A stretch of 38,595 nucleotides of DNA from an uncultured Alphaproteobacteria bacterium (GTDB taxonomy: Bacteria > Pseudomonadota > Alphaproteobacteria > HIMB59 > GCA-002718135), in the NCBI GenBank assembly GCA_902524385.1, contig CABZCZ010000002.1, positions 1-38,595 of the forward strand, given 5' to 3'. A program made the translations under genes and the position numbers. Shown here piece by piece: positions 15,520 to 24,557 of this stretch. Within the stretch, counting starts at the first letter, position 1; each line of letters opens with the position of its first letter. The notes beneath the pieces are model-generated. The model did no database searches, was not told the origin of the DNA, and was given only the letters and a program-made list of their open reading frames with translations.

Positions 15520-16494
15520 TTAACTTAAATTTCTCTCACTAACAAATTTTACTAATAAATCTTCAATTAAATTAATCTTTTGACCTTTCATGTAATCATT
15601 GATTTTAGATTTGTAAGTTTTACTGTGAGGAACAGAAAAAAAGATACTAAGTAGTGGGCTTAGTAATCTAAATATTGATTCAAAACCTAATTTTGGCTTT
15701 ATATATTCAAAATAATTATTAATTATTTTTTCATCTATTAACCTATCTTTTCCCTTAAAAATTTTTTTATCTACCTCTTTTAATATAAAGGGATTATTTT
15801 TTATTAATCTTCCAACCATTACTCCATCAAATTCATTTAATAGACTTTCTGCTTTATCAAGATTGTTTATACCTCCGTTAAGAATAAATGTTATATTAGT
15901 ATATCTATTTTTGATTTTTTTAACAAACTCATAATTAAGAGGAGGTATTGTTCTATTACCTTGTGGACTAATACCAGTCAGGATTGCATTTCTTGCATGC
16001 ACATAAATAAATTTAATTCCAGTTTTTGATATCTCATCAATAAATTCTTCAAAGAATTCATAATTTAATTCTTTACCTAATCCTAATCTACATTTTAATG
16101 TAGCTTCAATCTTATCATTTTGCAAAGCTTCCATACAATTTCTAACAAGAATTTTATCTCGCATAAGACATGCACCAAAACTTCCTTTCTGTACTGTTTT
16201 ACTTGGACAACCAACATTTAAATTAATTTCATCATAATTGTAATCTATTGCTATTTTTGAAGCTTTTGTTAAATCCTTTATTTCAGAACCACCTACTTGA
16301 AGAGCAACAGGGTTATTAAAATCATTATCAATAATATTTTCTCTACTCTTTGAATAAAGCAGTGACTTTGTTGCTATCATTTCACTAAATAAAAAACTAT
16401 TGTTTGATAAAATTCTATAGAGTTTCCTTGCATAGGGTGTTGTATATCCCATCATTGGAGCTACACAGAATTTTCTACTGATTTCCTTTTTCAT
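15520..16494 (-). CDS. dusA: tRNA-dihydrouridine(20/20a) synthase DusA
   Basis: FMN-dependent enzyme that reduces uridine to dihydrouridine in the tRNA D-loop. The 324-residue TIM-barrel protein begins with VAPMMGYTT. It contains NLNVGCPSKTVQKGSFGACLM, with the catalytic Cys96, and the FMN/tRNA-binding segments KCRLGLG and YVHARNAILTGISPQGNR. The GCPS..V..G.FGACLM and PQGNRTIPPL patterns separate DusA from DusB and DusC. Its stop lies five bases from the stop of pagL, with no room for a conventional terminator between these convergent genes. It is transcribed alone, divergently from the carbonic anhydrase gene. Confidence 0.94.
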   Translation of the reverse strand: MKKEISRKFCVAPMMGYTTPYARKLYRILSNNSFLFSEMIATKSLLYSKSRENIIDNDFNNPVALQVGGSEIKDLTKASKIAIDYNYDEINLNVGCPSKTVQKGSFGACLMRDKILVRNCMEALQNDKIEATLKCRLGLGKELNYEFFEEFIDEISKTGIKFIYVHARNAILTGISPQGNRTIPPLNYEFVKKIKNRYTNITFILNGGINNLDKAESLLNEFDGVMVGRLIKNNPFILKEVDKKIFKGKDRLIDEKIINNYFEYIKPKLGFESIFRLLSPLLSIFFSVPHSKTYKSKINDYMKGQKINLIEDLLVKFVSERNLS

Positions 16495-16533
16495 TTAATT
16501 TTGTTATATAAATAAATTCAAAAAAATAATATT

Positions 16534-17166
16534 ATGGAATTACCAAAATTTTTAATTGAAAGATATCAATTCTGGAAAAAGAATACATTTGAAGATTACA
16601 AAGAGATATACCAGCAAGCTTCTAAAACTCCACAAAGACCAATTGCAATGATTATTACTTGTTGTGATTCTAGAATCCTTGAAAATACGATATTTGGTGG
16701 AAGTGTTGGAGATTATTTTATACATAGAAATATTGCAAATATAGTACCTTCCAAAAATGAAAAGGATCAAAATGTACAAACATTATCTGCAATAGAATAT
16801 GCATTAAAAGTTTTAAAAACTCCAAACTTAATTATTTTAGGCCACTCAAACTGTGGTGGAGTTGAGTATTCTTACAAAAAATTGATAGATAAAAAAAATA
16901 CAAAAGATTTTGAATACATAAATCAATGGATAAGTTGTTTACAAAAAACTTACAACAATATCCCTAATAATTTTTCAGAAACTAAAAAAATAACTTTTTT
17001 TGAGCAGGAAAATATTAGACAATCAATAAAAAATTTATATGAATATGATTTTATAGATAAATTAATTAAGGAAAATAAACTGAATGTAATTGGTTTGTGG
17101 TATCAAATAAAAACTGGTTCGATAAAGTTTTTAGATAATAATAGTAACTTTATAGATTTAAATTAA
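16534..17166 (+). CDS. Beta-class carbonic anhydrase
   Basis: Zinc enzyme that interconverts CO2 and bicarbonate. The 210-residue cytoplasmic protein has the ligand motif CCDSR (Cys43, with Asp45 and Arg47 as the dyad) and GHSNCGG with His104 and Cys107. The segment SAIEYALKVLKTPNLIILGH is typical of the family. The length matches bacterial beta carbonic anhydrases. It is divergent from dusA (39 bases apart), and its last four bases overlap the 3' end of panB on the opposite strand. Bicarbonate supply for carboxylases is a likely role, but no carboxylase gene is adjacent. Confidence 0.94.
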   Translation: MELPKFLIERYQFWKKNTFEDYKEIYQQASKTPQRPIAMIITCCDSRILENTIFGGSVGDYFIHRNIANIVPSKNEKDQNVQTLSAIEYALKVLKTPNLIILGHSNCGGVEYSYKKLIDKKNTKDFEYINQWISCLQKTYNNIPNNFSETKKITFFEQENIRQSIKNLYEYDFIDKLIKENKLNVIGLWYQIKTGSIKFLDNNSNFIDLN

Positions 17167-17948
17167 TTATAAGTAAATTTAGTACTAGGAAATTTTTTAA
17201 GCTTAACTTCTCGATTGTATTTCTTGACTACATTACTTGCAACTTTATTAAAATTAAAATAATTTTTTACAAATTTTGGTTTTTTATCATTTGTTCTTAG
17301 ATTTATTAAATCATCAAATACTAAAACTTGACCATCACAATATTTTGAAGCACCTATACCAATTGTAGGTATTGAAATATTTTCTGTAATTAGTCTGGCT
17401 GCACTGGCTGTTACACATTCTAATAATACAGCTTTAGCGCCGAGTGTTTCAGATTCTTTTGCTAACTTTAACAAATTTTGTTTTTCTTTATTAGTTCTTC
17501 CTAAAATTTTAATTTTATTAAAATTCTTATAACTTTGTGGTGTTACCCCTATATGAGAAATCACATTTATTTTTTTATCTACTAAGTGTTTCAAAACAGC
17601 CAATTTTTTTTCACTAATTTCTATTTTTAATAAATCGGGCTTACAGTAATTTAAAAGTATTTTAGCATTTTTATATGCATCAATTTTATTATCATATGTT
17701 TTGTAAGGCATATCTAAAACCTTTAAACTTCTCTTAATTTCTTTATTTACAGCTACTCCATGATGTTTCATCATATCCATAGTTACTCCTTGTGTATTTT
17801 TCATTCCATAGATTGTTGAACCAAGAGAGTCTCCAACTAGTATTAAATCAATTTTTCCATCTAAAATATTAGCAATTGATGAAGAGTATGCAGTCAAACA
17901 GCTTATTGGTTTAGAAAAGCTTTTGTGTAAAATTTTAATTTTTTTCAT
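17163..17948 (-). CDS. panB: 3-methyl-2-oxobutanoate hydroxymethyltransferase PanB
   Basis: First step of pantothenate synthesis: transfers a hydroxymethyl group from 5,10-methylene-THF to 2-oxoisovalerate, giving ketopantoate. The 261-residue protein shows ILVGDSLGSTIYG and TQGVTMDMMKHH (metal and substrate site), SHIGVTPQS, the catalytic Glu177 in AVLLECV, and IGIGASKYCDGQVLVFDDL. The length and motif order are standard. It lies downstream of dxs on the same strand, with a gap of 31 bases, so the two may be co-transcribed. No panC or panD is visible in the window. The N-terminus is a few residues shorter than in many homologues. Confidence 0.94.
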   Translation of the reverse strand: MKKIKILHKSFSKPISCLTAYSSSIANILDGKIDLILVGDSLGSTIYGMKNTQGVTMDMMKHHGVAVNKEIKRSLKVLDMPYKTYDNKIDAYKNAKILLNYCKPDLLKIEISEKKLAVLKHLVDKKINVISHIGVTPQSYKNFNKIKILGRTNKEKQNLLKLAKESETLGAKAVLLECVTASAARLITENISIPTIGIGASKYCDGQVLVFDDLINLRTNDKKPKFVKNYFNFNKVASNVVKKYNREVKLKKFPSTKFTYN

Positions 17949-17979
17949 TTTTAAATTTCAATTAAACTTTAAATAAGAA

Positions 17980-19896
17980 TTAAACTTTTAATTTAAAATT
18001 CTTTATATCGATAATTTTATTCTCATAAAAATTATTAATTTCTCTGATTATTGATTTTGTATCCATTTTAATATCTTGATATTGCTCATCCGGTGTCATA
18101 TGTTCAACAAAACGATCTGGAAAAATTAAATTTTTTATCACAACATTATCCTTTTTTGGTCTTATATTATGGACATAATGTAAAACATGAGATGAAAATC
18201 CACCTATTGATCCTTCCTCTATAGTTAGGATATACTTATGATTATTTAATAAGTTATCTATTAATTGTGTGTCCAATGGTTTTGCAAACCTTCCATCTGC
18301 AATAGTAGGATAAATATTATTTTGATTAAGAAACTTACTAGCTTCAATACATTTTTCAAGTCTCGTTCCTAAATTTAATATAGCAACATCATTGCCTTCA
18401 ATTAGAATATATCCTTTACCTATATCTATATCTGTAGGTTGATTATTAAATATTTCATCTGATCCTGTTCCTCTTGGAAACCTAAAAGCAGATGGTGTAT
18501 CATTTATTTTACAAGATAATTCTATCATTTTTGATAATTCTCTTTGATTGCTAGGAGCCATAACAATAAAATTTGGTAGTGTTGCTAAATATGTAATATC
18601 AAATGAGCCAGCATGGGTGGGACCATCTGAACCAACTAGCCCCGCTCTATCAATCGCAAATCTAACAGGCAATTTTTGAATGGCTACATCATGTACTATT
18701 TGATCATAAGCTCTTTGTAAAAATGTTGAATAAATTGCAACAAATGGCTTAAAACCTTCTGTAGCCAATCCAGCTGCCATAGTAACAGCATGTTGTTCAG
18801 CAATACCTACATCAAAAAATCTTTTTTCAAATTTTTGTTGGAATAATTTTAACCCTGTCCCAGACATCATAGCAGCCGTTATTGCTACAATTTTTTCATC
18901 ATTTTCGGCAAGTTTTACCAGTTTTTCTCCAAAGACATTTGAGTAAGATTTTAAATTTGTTTTTTTAATTGAATTACCTGTATTAATATCAAACTTTTCT
19001 ACACCATGAAATTTATCTTCTGATTTTTCTGCTGGACTGTATCCTTTACCTTTTTTAGTTATGCAATGAAGAAACACTGGTTTATCAAATTTATTATCTC
19101 TTATATTTTCTAAAACATTTACTAAATTATTAATATTATGCCCATCTATTGGACCAAGATAATAAAAACCCAATTCCTCGAATAAAGTTCCGCCAGTGAT
19201 AAGTCCCTTAGAATATTCTTCTGTTCTATAAAGAGTCTTTGACAGATTTGGTGGTAAAGTCTTAGAAATTTTTTTAATAATATTTCTTAAACTTGAGTAA
19301 GATTTAGAGGATAATAATCTAGTTAAATAAGTACTCATAGCACCAACTGGTTTGTCTATAGACATTTTGTTATCGTTTAAAATTACAATTAAACCTTTTT
19401 TTTGTGCACCTGCATTATTTAATCCTTCAAAAGCTAAACCTGCACTTAAGGCACCATCTCCAACAACACATATAACTTTTGAATTATCTTTATTTATATC
19501 TTTTGCAGCTTTAATTCCCAATCCTGCTGAAACTGCTGTTGAACTATGAGCAGTACCAAATGGATCATATTCACTTTCTGATCTTCTGACAAAACCATAT
19601 ACACCATCTTTTTTTCTTAATGTCTCAATATTTTTTTTTCTACCTGTAATGATTTTATGAGGATACGCTTGATGTCCTACATCCCAAATTAACTTGTCAT
19701 GTGGAGTGTTAAAAATATAATGAATTGCCACAGTTAATTCAACAACACCTAACCCAGCGCCCAGATGACCCCCTGTTTTTGAAACAGTCTCAATTGTTTT
19801 AGCCCTTAATTCTTCTGAAATTTGCTTTAGATCTTTTTTTTTAAACTCTCTTAAGTCAGATGGAAAATTAATTTTATCTAAAAGCTCATAATCCAT
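17980..19896 (-). CDS. dxs: 1-deoxy-D-xylulose-5-phosphate synthase Dxs
   Basis: Thiamine-diphosphate enzyme that condenses pyruvate and glyceraldehyde-3-phosphate at the entry of the MEP isoprenoid pathway; the product also feeds thiamine and pyridoxal synthesis. The 638 residues show the family start GGHLGAGLGVVELTVAIHY, LIWDVGHQAYPHKIITGR, the ThDP motif GDGALSAG...NDNKMSI, the transketolase central segment DVGIAEQHAVTMAAGLA and RAGLVGSDGPTHAG. It is full length. It is divergent from the aminopeptidase gene across a 180-base gap. No clear Shine-Dalgarno sequence is seen before the ATG at 19896. Confidence 0.97.
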   Translation of the reverse strand: MDYELLDKINFPSDLREFKKKDLKQISEELRAKTIETVSKTGGHLGAGLGVVELTVAIHYIFNTPHDKLIWDVGHQAYPHKIITGRKKNIETLRKKDGVYGFVRRSESEYDPFGTAHSSTAVSAGLGIKAAKDINKDNSKVICVVGDGALSAGLAFEGLNNAGAQKKGLIVILNDNKMSIDKPVGAMSTYLTRLLSSKSYSSLRNIIKKISKTLPPNLSKTLYRTEEYSKGLITGGTLFEELGFYYLGPIDGHNINNLVNVLENIRDNKFDKPVFLHCITKKGKGYSPAEKSEDKFHGVEKFDINTGNSIKKTNLKSYSNVFGEKLVKLAENDEKIVAITAAMMSGTGLKLFQQKFEKRFFDVGIAEQHAVTMAAGLATEGFKPFVAIYSTFLQRAYDQIVHDVAIQKLPVRFAIDRAGLVGSDGPTHAGSFDITYLATLPNFIVMAPSNQRELSKMIELSCKINDTPSAFRFPRGTGSDEIFNNQPTDIDIGKGYILIEGNDVAILNLGTRLEKCIEASKFLNQNNIYPTIADGRFAKPLDTQLIDNLLNNHKYILTIEEGSIGGFSSHVLHYVHNIRPKKDNVVIKNLIFPDRFVEHMTPDEQYQDIKMDTKSIIREINNFYENKIIDIKNFKLKV

Positions 19897-20003
19897 AATT
19901 TAGTCTACTATTTTAGCCTAGATTTGATATTTTTATATCTAAAAAAAACAAGTGTTTGTGGAAAGTTTTCGTAAATAAATTTGAAACATTTAAGCACTTT
20001 TAT

Positions 20004-20024
20004 AAATTTATCAAAGATAAATTT
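20004..20024. repeat. Perfect inverted repeat between dxs and the aminopeptidase gene
   Basis: AAATTTATC-AAA-GATAAATTT, with nine-base arms and a three-base centre, in the middle of the 180-base divergent gap. It could be an operator shared by both genes. A short T-rich hairpin (GATAT-TTTT-ATATC, 19926-19939) lies nearer dxs. AT-rich palindromes arise often by chance here, so the call is tentative. Confidence 0.4.
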
Positions 20025-20076
20025 TAAAGTTAAATTCACTAGACTTTTAAGAATATAAAAACTAATTATATTGTTG

Positions 20077-21315
20077 ATGTTTTACGATGTAGATACAAAA
20101 AAAACTGATAAACTTGCATATCTATCCATTAAAAGAGGAGTGGCACTCGAAAAAGGTCAAAATCTTTTAATTACAGCACCTTTAGAGTCTTTACCTTTAG
20201 TTAGAAAAATAGTTGAATATGCTTACAAAGAAGGTGCAGGACTTGTAACTCCATTTTTCAACGATTCTGACATTACATTATCCCGATTTAAGTATGGAAA
20301 TGACGAATCTTTCAATGTAGCAGCAAATTGGCTTTACAATGGTATGGGTGAAGCCTTTGATAACAATACAGCTAGAATGGCTATTGCTGGTGATGACCCG
20401 ATGCTATTATCTGAGATTGATCCTGATAAGGTTTCACGCGCCAACAAAGCTAATGCTGTAGCATATAAACCAGCTAGAGAAAGAATTACTGAATTCAAAA
20501 TTAATTGGAACATAATTTCGTGGCCAGGAAAAGCATGGGCAAAAAGAGTCTTCCCAGGCCTAGATGATAGTGAAGCTATACATAAGTTAGGAGATGCAAT
20601 TTTTCATGCTTCAAGAGTTAGCAATGATGATCCTGTAGCCGAATGGGATCAACATAATAAAAATTTAAGAGATAAAACAGATTGGTTAAATGCTAAAAAT
20701 TTTCATTCTTTAATATATTCCGGTCCTGGAACATCTTTAACTGTAGGTCTTGCTGATGACCATGAGTGGATGGGCGGTGCGTCAGAAGCCCAAAATGGTA
20801 TTATTTGTAATCCAAATATTCCATCTGAAGAAGTATTCACAACTCCTCACGCTACTCGTGTAAGTGGCGAAGTCTGCTCAACCAAACCTCTTTCTTATCA
20901 AGGAACACTTATTGAAGATATCAATGTTCGCTTTGAAGATGGTAAAATTGTTGATGCAAAATCTTCTAAAGGACAAGATGTTTTATTAAAAGTTCTTGAC
21001 TCAGATGAAGGCTCAAGAAGACTTGGTGAAGTAGCCTTAGTTCCTAATAGTTCACCGATTTCGCAATTAGGAATAACTTTTTATAACACTCTATTTGATG
21101 AAAATGCCGCTTCTCATATTGCTTTAGGTCAGTGTTACTCAAAATGTTTTAAATCAAAAAAAAACTTATCGAAAGATGAAATCACTCAAAGAGGGGGTAA
21201 TTCAAGCATGATACATATAGATTGGATGATTGGCTCAGGCAAAATTGATGTCGAAGGTGTTAATAAGGATGGAGTTGTAACACCTATATTTAAACAAGGA
21301 GAATGGTGCAAATAA
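20077..21315 (+). CDS. M29-family metallo-aminopeptidase
   Basis: Cytoplasmic aminopeptidase of the thermophilic-type M29 family (AmpS/AmpT/PepS), which trims N-terminal residues from peptides with two metal ions. The 412 residues contain the family's metal-binding blocks: NIPSEEVFTTPH, RRLGEVALVP, NAASHIALGQ and SMIHIDWMIGS. An N-terminal domain with NLLITAPLESLPLVRKIVEYAYKEGAGLVT is typical. I place the start at the ATG at 20077; two TTG codons just upstream (20071 and 20074) extend the frame by two residues. No good ribosome binding site helps decide. A TATAAA at 20054 could be its -10 box. Confidence 0.92.
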   Translation: MFYDVDTKKTDKLAYLSIKRGVALEKGQNLLITAPLESLPLVRKIVEYAYKEGAGLVTPFFNDSDITLSRFKYGNDESFNVAANWLYNGMGEAFDNNTARMAIAGDDPMLLSEIDPDKVSRANKANAVAYKPARERITEFKINWNIISWPGKAWAKRVFPGLDDSEAIHKLGDAIFHASRVSNDDPVAEWDQHNKNLRDKTDWLNAKNFHSLIYSGPGTSLTVGLADDHEWMGGASEAQNGIICNPNIPSEEVFTTPHATRVSGEVCSTKPLSYQGTLIEDINVRFEDGKIVDAKSSKGQDVLLKVLDSDEGSRRLGEVALVPNSSPISQLGITFYNTLFDENAASHIALGQCYSKCFKSKKNLSKDEITQRGGNSSMIHIDWMIGSGKIDVEGVNKDGVVTPIFKQGEWCK

Positions 21316-21320
21316 TTCTA

Positions 21321-21443
21321 CTATTTTTTTAAATAAGGCCCAAAGCTAAGATCTAAACCCACACCAACTCTTGCTAATGAATATATAATAACTAAGAAAA
21401 AAATCACTATAATTAAGTTTCGTATAATTTTTTTTTCATCCAT
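21321..21443 (-). CDS. Small membrane protein ORF (40 aa)
   Basis: A 40-codon frame starting MDEKKIIRNLIIVIFFLVII and ending VGVGLDLSFGPYLKK, then TAG. It has a charged N-terminus, one strong membrane helix (about 9-23) and a short polar tail. The ATG lies four bases after the stop of the MFS gene, on the same strand, as expected for a co-translated small subunit. It fills most of the 132-base gap that would otherwise be empty, which is unusual in this compact sequence. I do not recognise the family. Its ribosome binding site is weak, so expression is inference from position and composition. Confidence 0.6.
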   Translation of the reverse strand: MDEKKIIRNLIIVIFFLVIIYSLARVGVGLDLSFGPYLKK

Positions 21444-21447
21444 AAAA

Positions 21448-22701
21448 TTACGCTGTTTGTGTTTTTATATTAGATAATGGTTTTTCTCTAATTGGTAAAT
21501 GGATTATTGCAGAAAATGCACCAACCCCTATACCAACCCACCATACAATATCATAACTTCCATAGATATCATAAAACAGACCACCTAACCAAACACCTAC
21601 AAAAGATCCAAGCTGATGAGAAAAAAATACAATACCATATAATGTACCCATAAATTTTAATCCGTAAATATGGCCTATAATTCCTGAAGTTAAAGGAACT
21701 GTTGCTAACCATAAAGAGCCCATAACTATTGAAAATATAGCAATAGAAGTTGGTGTAATAGGGAATAAGATAAATAAAATTGCCGCAATTGTCCTACCAG
21801 TATAAATTAAAGATAAAAGATATTTCTTATAATGTCCCTTTCCTAAAGCTCCAGCAATCAAACAACCAATTATATTAAACAATCCTATAAGAGCCATAGA
21901 TAATGCTCCTAAACCTTCTACAGAATTACAAACCAAGCTTATTAAGCTTCCTTCTAAAACTGGACTACTAGTTTCAACAATAAATGCAGGAAAATGTGCA
22001 GTAATAAATGCCAACTGAAAACCACATGAAAAAAATCCAAAAAATAACATTGAATACGTTGGGTCTTTTAATGCAACAAATACAGCATCAGATATTTTCT
22101 CATTTTCATTTTTAATATTTGTATTTGATAATTCTGTTTTTAAAATTGGAACAAGTATCAGTGTTATTAATAATATAATTGAAAAGATTTCAAACACTGA
22201 AGACCAAGGTAAAAAAGATAATAGAATAGAAGCAAGTGGTGGACCAATTACTTGACCTGCTGATCCTGCAGCAGTTGTAATACCTAGTGCTAAAGATCTT
22301 TTTTCTGGAGATGTGGCTCTTCCAACTACAGCTAATATTGGACCAAACCCACTACCAGCTATTCCAAAACCAATTAATAAGTTCAAAGTTTGATGTGCTT
22401 CTGGAGTTGTTGCAGTACTACTTATGAATATTCCAATTGCATAAAGAATTAAGCCTATCGCTATTGCTTTTCTGTCACCATATTTTTCGGCAAAAGCACT
22501 AAACAGTGGAGTGCCTATACCCCAGGCTAAATTTTGAATAGCAATGGCGAGAGAAAATTCTGAACGATTCCATAAAAAATCAGATGCAATAGGTATTTGA
22601 AATAGACCAAACGTTGAACGGACTGCAAAACTTATTAAAAGAATTAAACTTCCTCCAATTAGAATAGGAGTAAATACAGAATTAATTCTCTCATCTTTCA
22701 T
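21448..22701 (-). CDS. Major facilitator superfamily transporter
   Basis: A 417-residue inner-membrane transporter with about 12 membrane helices. The MFS loop motif appears as AEKYGDRKAIAIG after helix 2. GFGIAGSGFGPILAVVGRATSPEKRSLALG resembles the helix 4/5 region of the monocarboxylate/oxalate (OFA-like) branch. A long cytoplasmic loop near residues 190-210 links the two halves. The substrate cannot be read from the sequence; an organic anion is a reasonable guess from the branch. The gene lies behind gcrA on the same strand (51 bases) and is followed four bases later by a small membrane ORF. Confidence 0.85.
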   Translation of the reverse strand: MKDERINSVFTPILIGGSLILLISFAVRSTFGLFQIPIASDFLWNRSEFSLAIAIQNLAWGIGTPLFSAFAEKYGDRKAIAIGLILYAIGIFISSTATTPEAHQTLNLLIGFGIAGSGFGPILAVVGRATSPEKRSLALGITTAAGSAGQVIGPPLASILLSFLPWSSVFEIFSIILLITLILVPILKTELSNTNIKNENEKISDAVFVALKDPTYSMLFFGFFSCGFQLAFITAHFPAFIVETSSPVLEGSLISLVCNSVEGLGALSMALIGLFNIIGCLIAGALGKGHYKKYLLSLIYTGRTIAAILFILFPITPTSIAIFSIVMGSLWLATVPLTSGIIGHIYGLKFMGTLYGIVFFSHQLGSFVGVWLGGLFYDIYGSYDIVWWVGIGVGAFSAIIHLPIREKPLSNIKTQTA

Positions 22702-22752
22702 AATTTAACAGATAACAGGAAGAATTTTTTATTACTAGAATTTTTATTATTA

Positions 22753-23223
22753 TTAAATCGTATTATTTAATTCTGTTTTTTCATTTTCTTCTTTTTCAGG
22801 AACGACATATGCAACAGCACAATGATCTAAACAATAAGGTTTATCTTCAAATCTATCTTTGCCACAAAAACGAAAGTCAGCTTCATCAGGATGACCTTCA
22901 GGCCATTCACAACCTCTTTTTGGAGCTGTATTGAATAAATTTTTAACAACCGGTTGGAAAACAGCAGGCTCTGCACTAATAATCTCTGCTTCTTTGGTGT
23001 TTTCAAAATTTAATTTTGGCATTACTGGAGATCTTGCCTTTTTTCTATCTGGTTTCACAGCTGTTCTTCTTATAGGAGATGGCCTTCTCTCAAGTCCAAT
23101 TCTATGGGCTTTTCCAACAACAGCGTTTTTAGTGAATCCTAGTAATTTTCCAATTTGTGCTGTTGGTAGACCTTGGTCCCACAAATCTCTTAGTTTTGCT
23201 ACATTATTATCATCCCAAGGCAT
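22753..23223 (-). CDS. gcrA: Cell-cycle regulator GcrA
   Basis: Alphaproteobacterial regulator that binds RNA polymerase sigma-70 and promoters carrying methylated GANTC sites, controlling cell-cycle genes. The 156-residue protein has the N-terminal helix-turn-helix LRDLWDQGLPTAQIGKLLG followed by FTKNAVVGKAHRIGLERRPSP, the defining GcrA block. The C-terminal sigma-binding part has CEWPEGHPDEADFRFCG and PYCLDHCAVAYV. The ATG at 23223 has a GGAGA ribosome binding site. The family is confined to alphaproteobacteria, so this gene is strong evidence for the host lineage. I see no GANTC site in its own upstream gap. Confidence 0.95.
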   Translation of the reverse strand: MPWDDNNVAKLRDLWDQGLPTAQIGKLLGFTKNAVVGKAHRIGLERRPSPIRRTAVKPDRKKARSPVMPKLNFENTKEAEIISAEPAVFQPVVKNLFNTAPKRGCEWPEGHPDEADFRFCGKDRFEDKPYCLDHCAVAYVVPEKEENEKTELNNTI

Positions 23224-23273
23224 TATTTATCTCCATTACTACATTTAGTAGCTTAAAAAATTTTAATATACTA

Positions 23274-23303
23274 AATATATATAAAAAAAAGATAAAACTG
23301 CAA
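23274..23303 (-). promoter_or_regulatory. Possible promoter of gcrA
   Basis: On the minus strand, TTGCAG (23298-23303), an 18-base spacer, then TATATT (23274-23279). The start would lie near 23267, about 44 bases before the ATG and leaving room for the GGAGA ribosome binding site. The region is very AT-rich, so chance matches are common. Confidence 0.4.
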
Positions 23304-23359
23304 ATTTTAAAAAAAAATCAATGATTTCCAGCATTTTTTTTATATACATGTGAATAGAA

Positions 23360-24556
23360 ATGAAAGAATTAAGAGATCTGGACTGTAAAAATAAAAAAAT
23401 AATTGTTCGAGTTGATTTAAACGTACCAGTTTTAGAAGGGACAATTACAGATTATTCAAGAATTCATGCTATTTTACCAACACTAGAAAAACTAATTAAG
23501 AATAAAAATAAAGTATTCTTAATAGCTCATTTTGGCCGTCCCAAAGGTAAAGTTAATGAAAGATATTCTATTGAGTTTTTATGTTTAGAATTAAAAAAAT
23601 TTTTAAGTCTAAACACAATTCATTTTTTAACTAATTGTGAAAATAAAGTAATTGAGAAAAAAATCTCTGAAATGGATTTAGGCGAAATTTGTTTAATAGA
23701 AAACATTCGATTCAATGCTGAAGAAGAAAAAAATGATCTTAATTTTTCAAAATTACTAGCTTCTAGTTTTGACATATATATCAATGATGCCTTTTCTGCA
23801 TCTCACCGTAATCATGCATCTCTAACAGGTATTACTAAATACTTACCTTCATACGCAGGACTAAGTTTCTCAAAAGAAATTGAAAATTTAGACAAGTTTT
23901 TAGAAAATTCAAACAAACCAAATCTAGCAATTATAGGGGGTTCAAAGGTTTCAACAAAAATAAAAGTTTTAGAAAATTTAGTTGAAATTTTTGACTCTCT
24001 GGTAATTGGTGGAGCAATGGCTAATACCTTTTTGCTATCAAATAACTATAACGTTGGATCTTCTCTGGTAGAAAATAATTTTATTGAACTATCAAAAAAG
24101 ATACAAAAAAAAGCAGAATCAAAAAATTGTAAAATACTTTTACCAATTGATGCTGTTTGCTCAAAAAACATAGAAGATAAAGTAAATGTTAAGACTTACT
24201 CAATAAAAAATATTCCAAATGACCAAATGATATTAGATGTTGGTGAACAAACTACAAAATTAATTTCAGATGAAATATTAAAATCTAAAACACTATTATG
24301 GAATGGGCCTTTAGGTGCATTTGAGTATAGTCCATTTGATAAAAGTACAATTTCAATTGCAAATATTATACAAAATTATTCAAGTAAGTCTCAATTAGAT
24401 GCTCTAGCAGGAGGAGGAGATACACTTGCGGCAATAAAAAAAGCTAAAGCAAATGACGCATTTAAATATTTGTCTACAGCTGGTGGTGCATTTTTAGAGT
24501 GGCTTGAGGGAAATAAATCACCAGGATTTATAGCACTAAGAGAAAACAATTTATAA
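23360..24556 (+). CDS. pgk: Phosphoglycerate kinase
   Basis: Transfers phosphate from 1,3-bisphosphoglycerate to ADP in glycolysis, reversibly in gluconeogenesis. The 398-residue two-lobed enzyme has VRVDLNVPV, the substrate site AHFGRPKGK, NDAFSASHRNHAS, the hinge GGSKVSTKIKVLENL, NGPLGAFE and the nucleotide-binding GGGDTLAA, with STAGGAFLEWLEG near the end. The length is normal. It is divergent from gcrA and convergent with yciB, whose stop lies one base away. No gap or fba is nearby, unlike the glycolytic clusters of some proteobacteria. Confidence 0.97.
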   Translation: MKELRDLDCKNKKIIVRVDLNVPVLEGTITDYSRIHAILPTLEKLIKNKNKVFLIAHFGRPKGKVNERYSIEFLCLELKKFLSLNTIHFLTNCENKVIEKKISEMDLGEICLIENIRFNAEEEKNDLNFSKLLASSFDIYINDAFSASHRNHASLTGITKYLPSYAGLSFSKEIENLDKFLENSNKPNLAIIGGSKVSTKIKVLENLVEIFDSLVIGGAMANTFLLSNNYNVGSSLVENNFIELSKKIQKKAESKNCKILLPIDAVCSKNIEDKVNVKTYSIKNIPNDQMILDVGEQTTKLISDEILKSKTLLWNGPLGAFEYSPFDKSTISIANIIQNYSSKSQLDALAGGGDTLAAIKKAKANDAFKYLSTAGGAFLEWLEGNKSPGFIALRENNL

Positions 24557-24557
24557 T

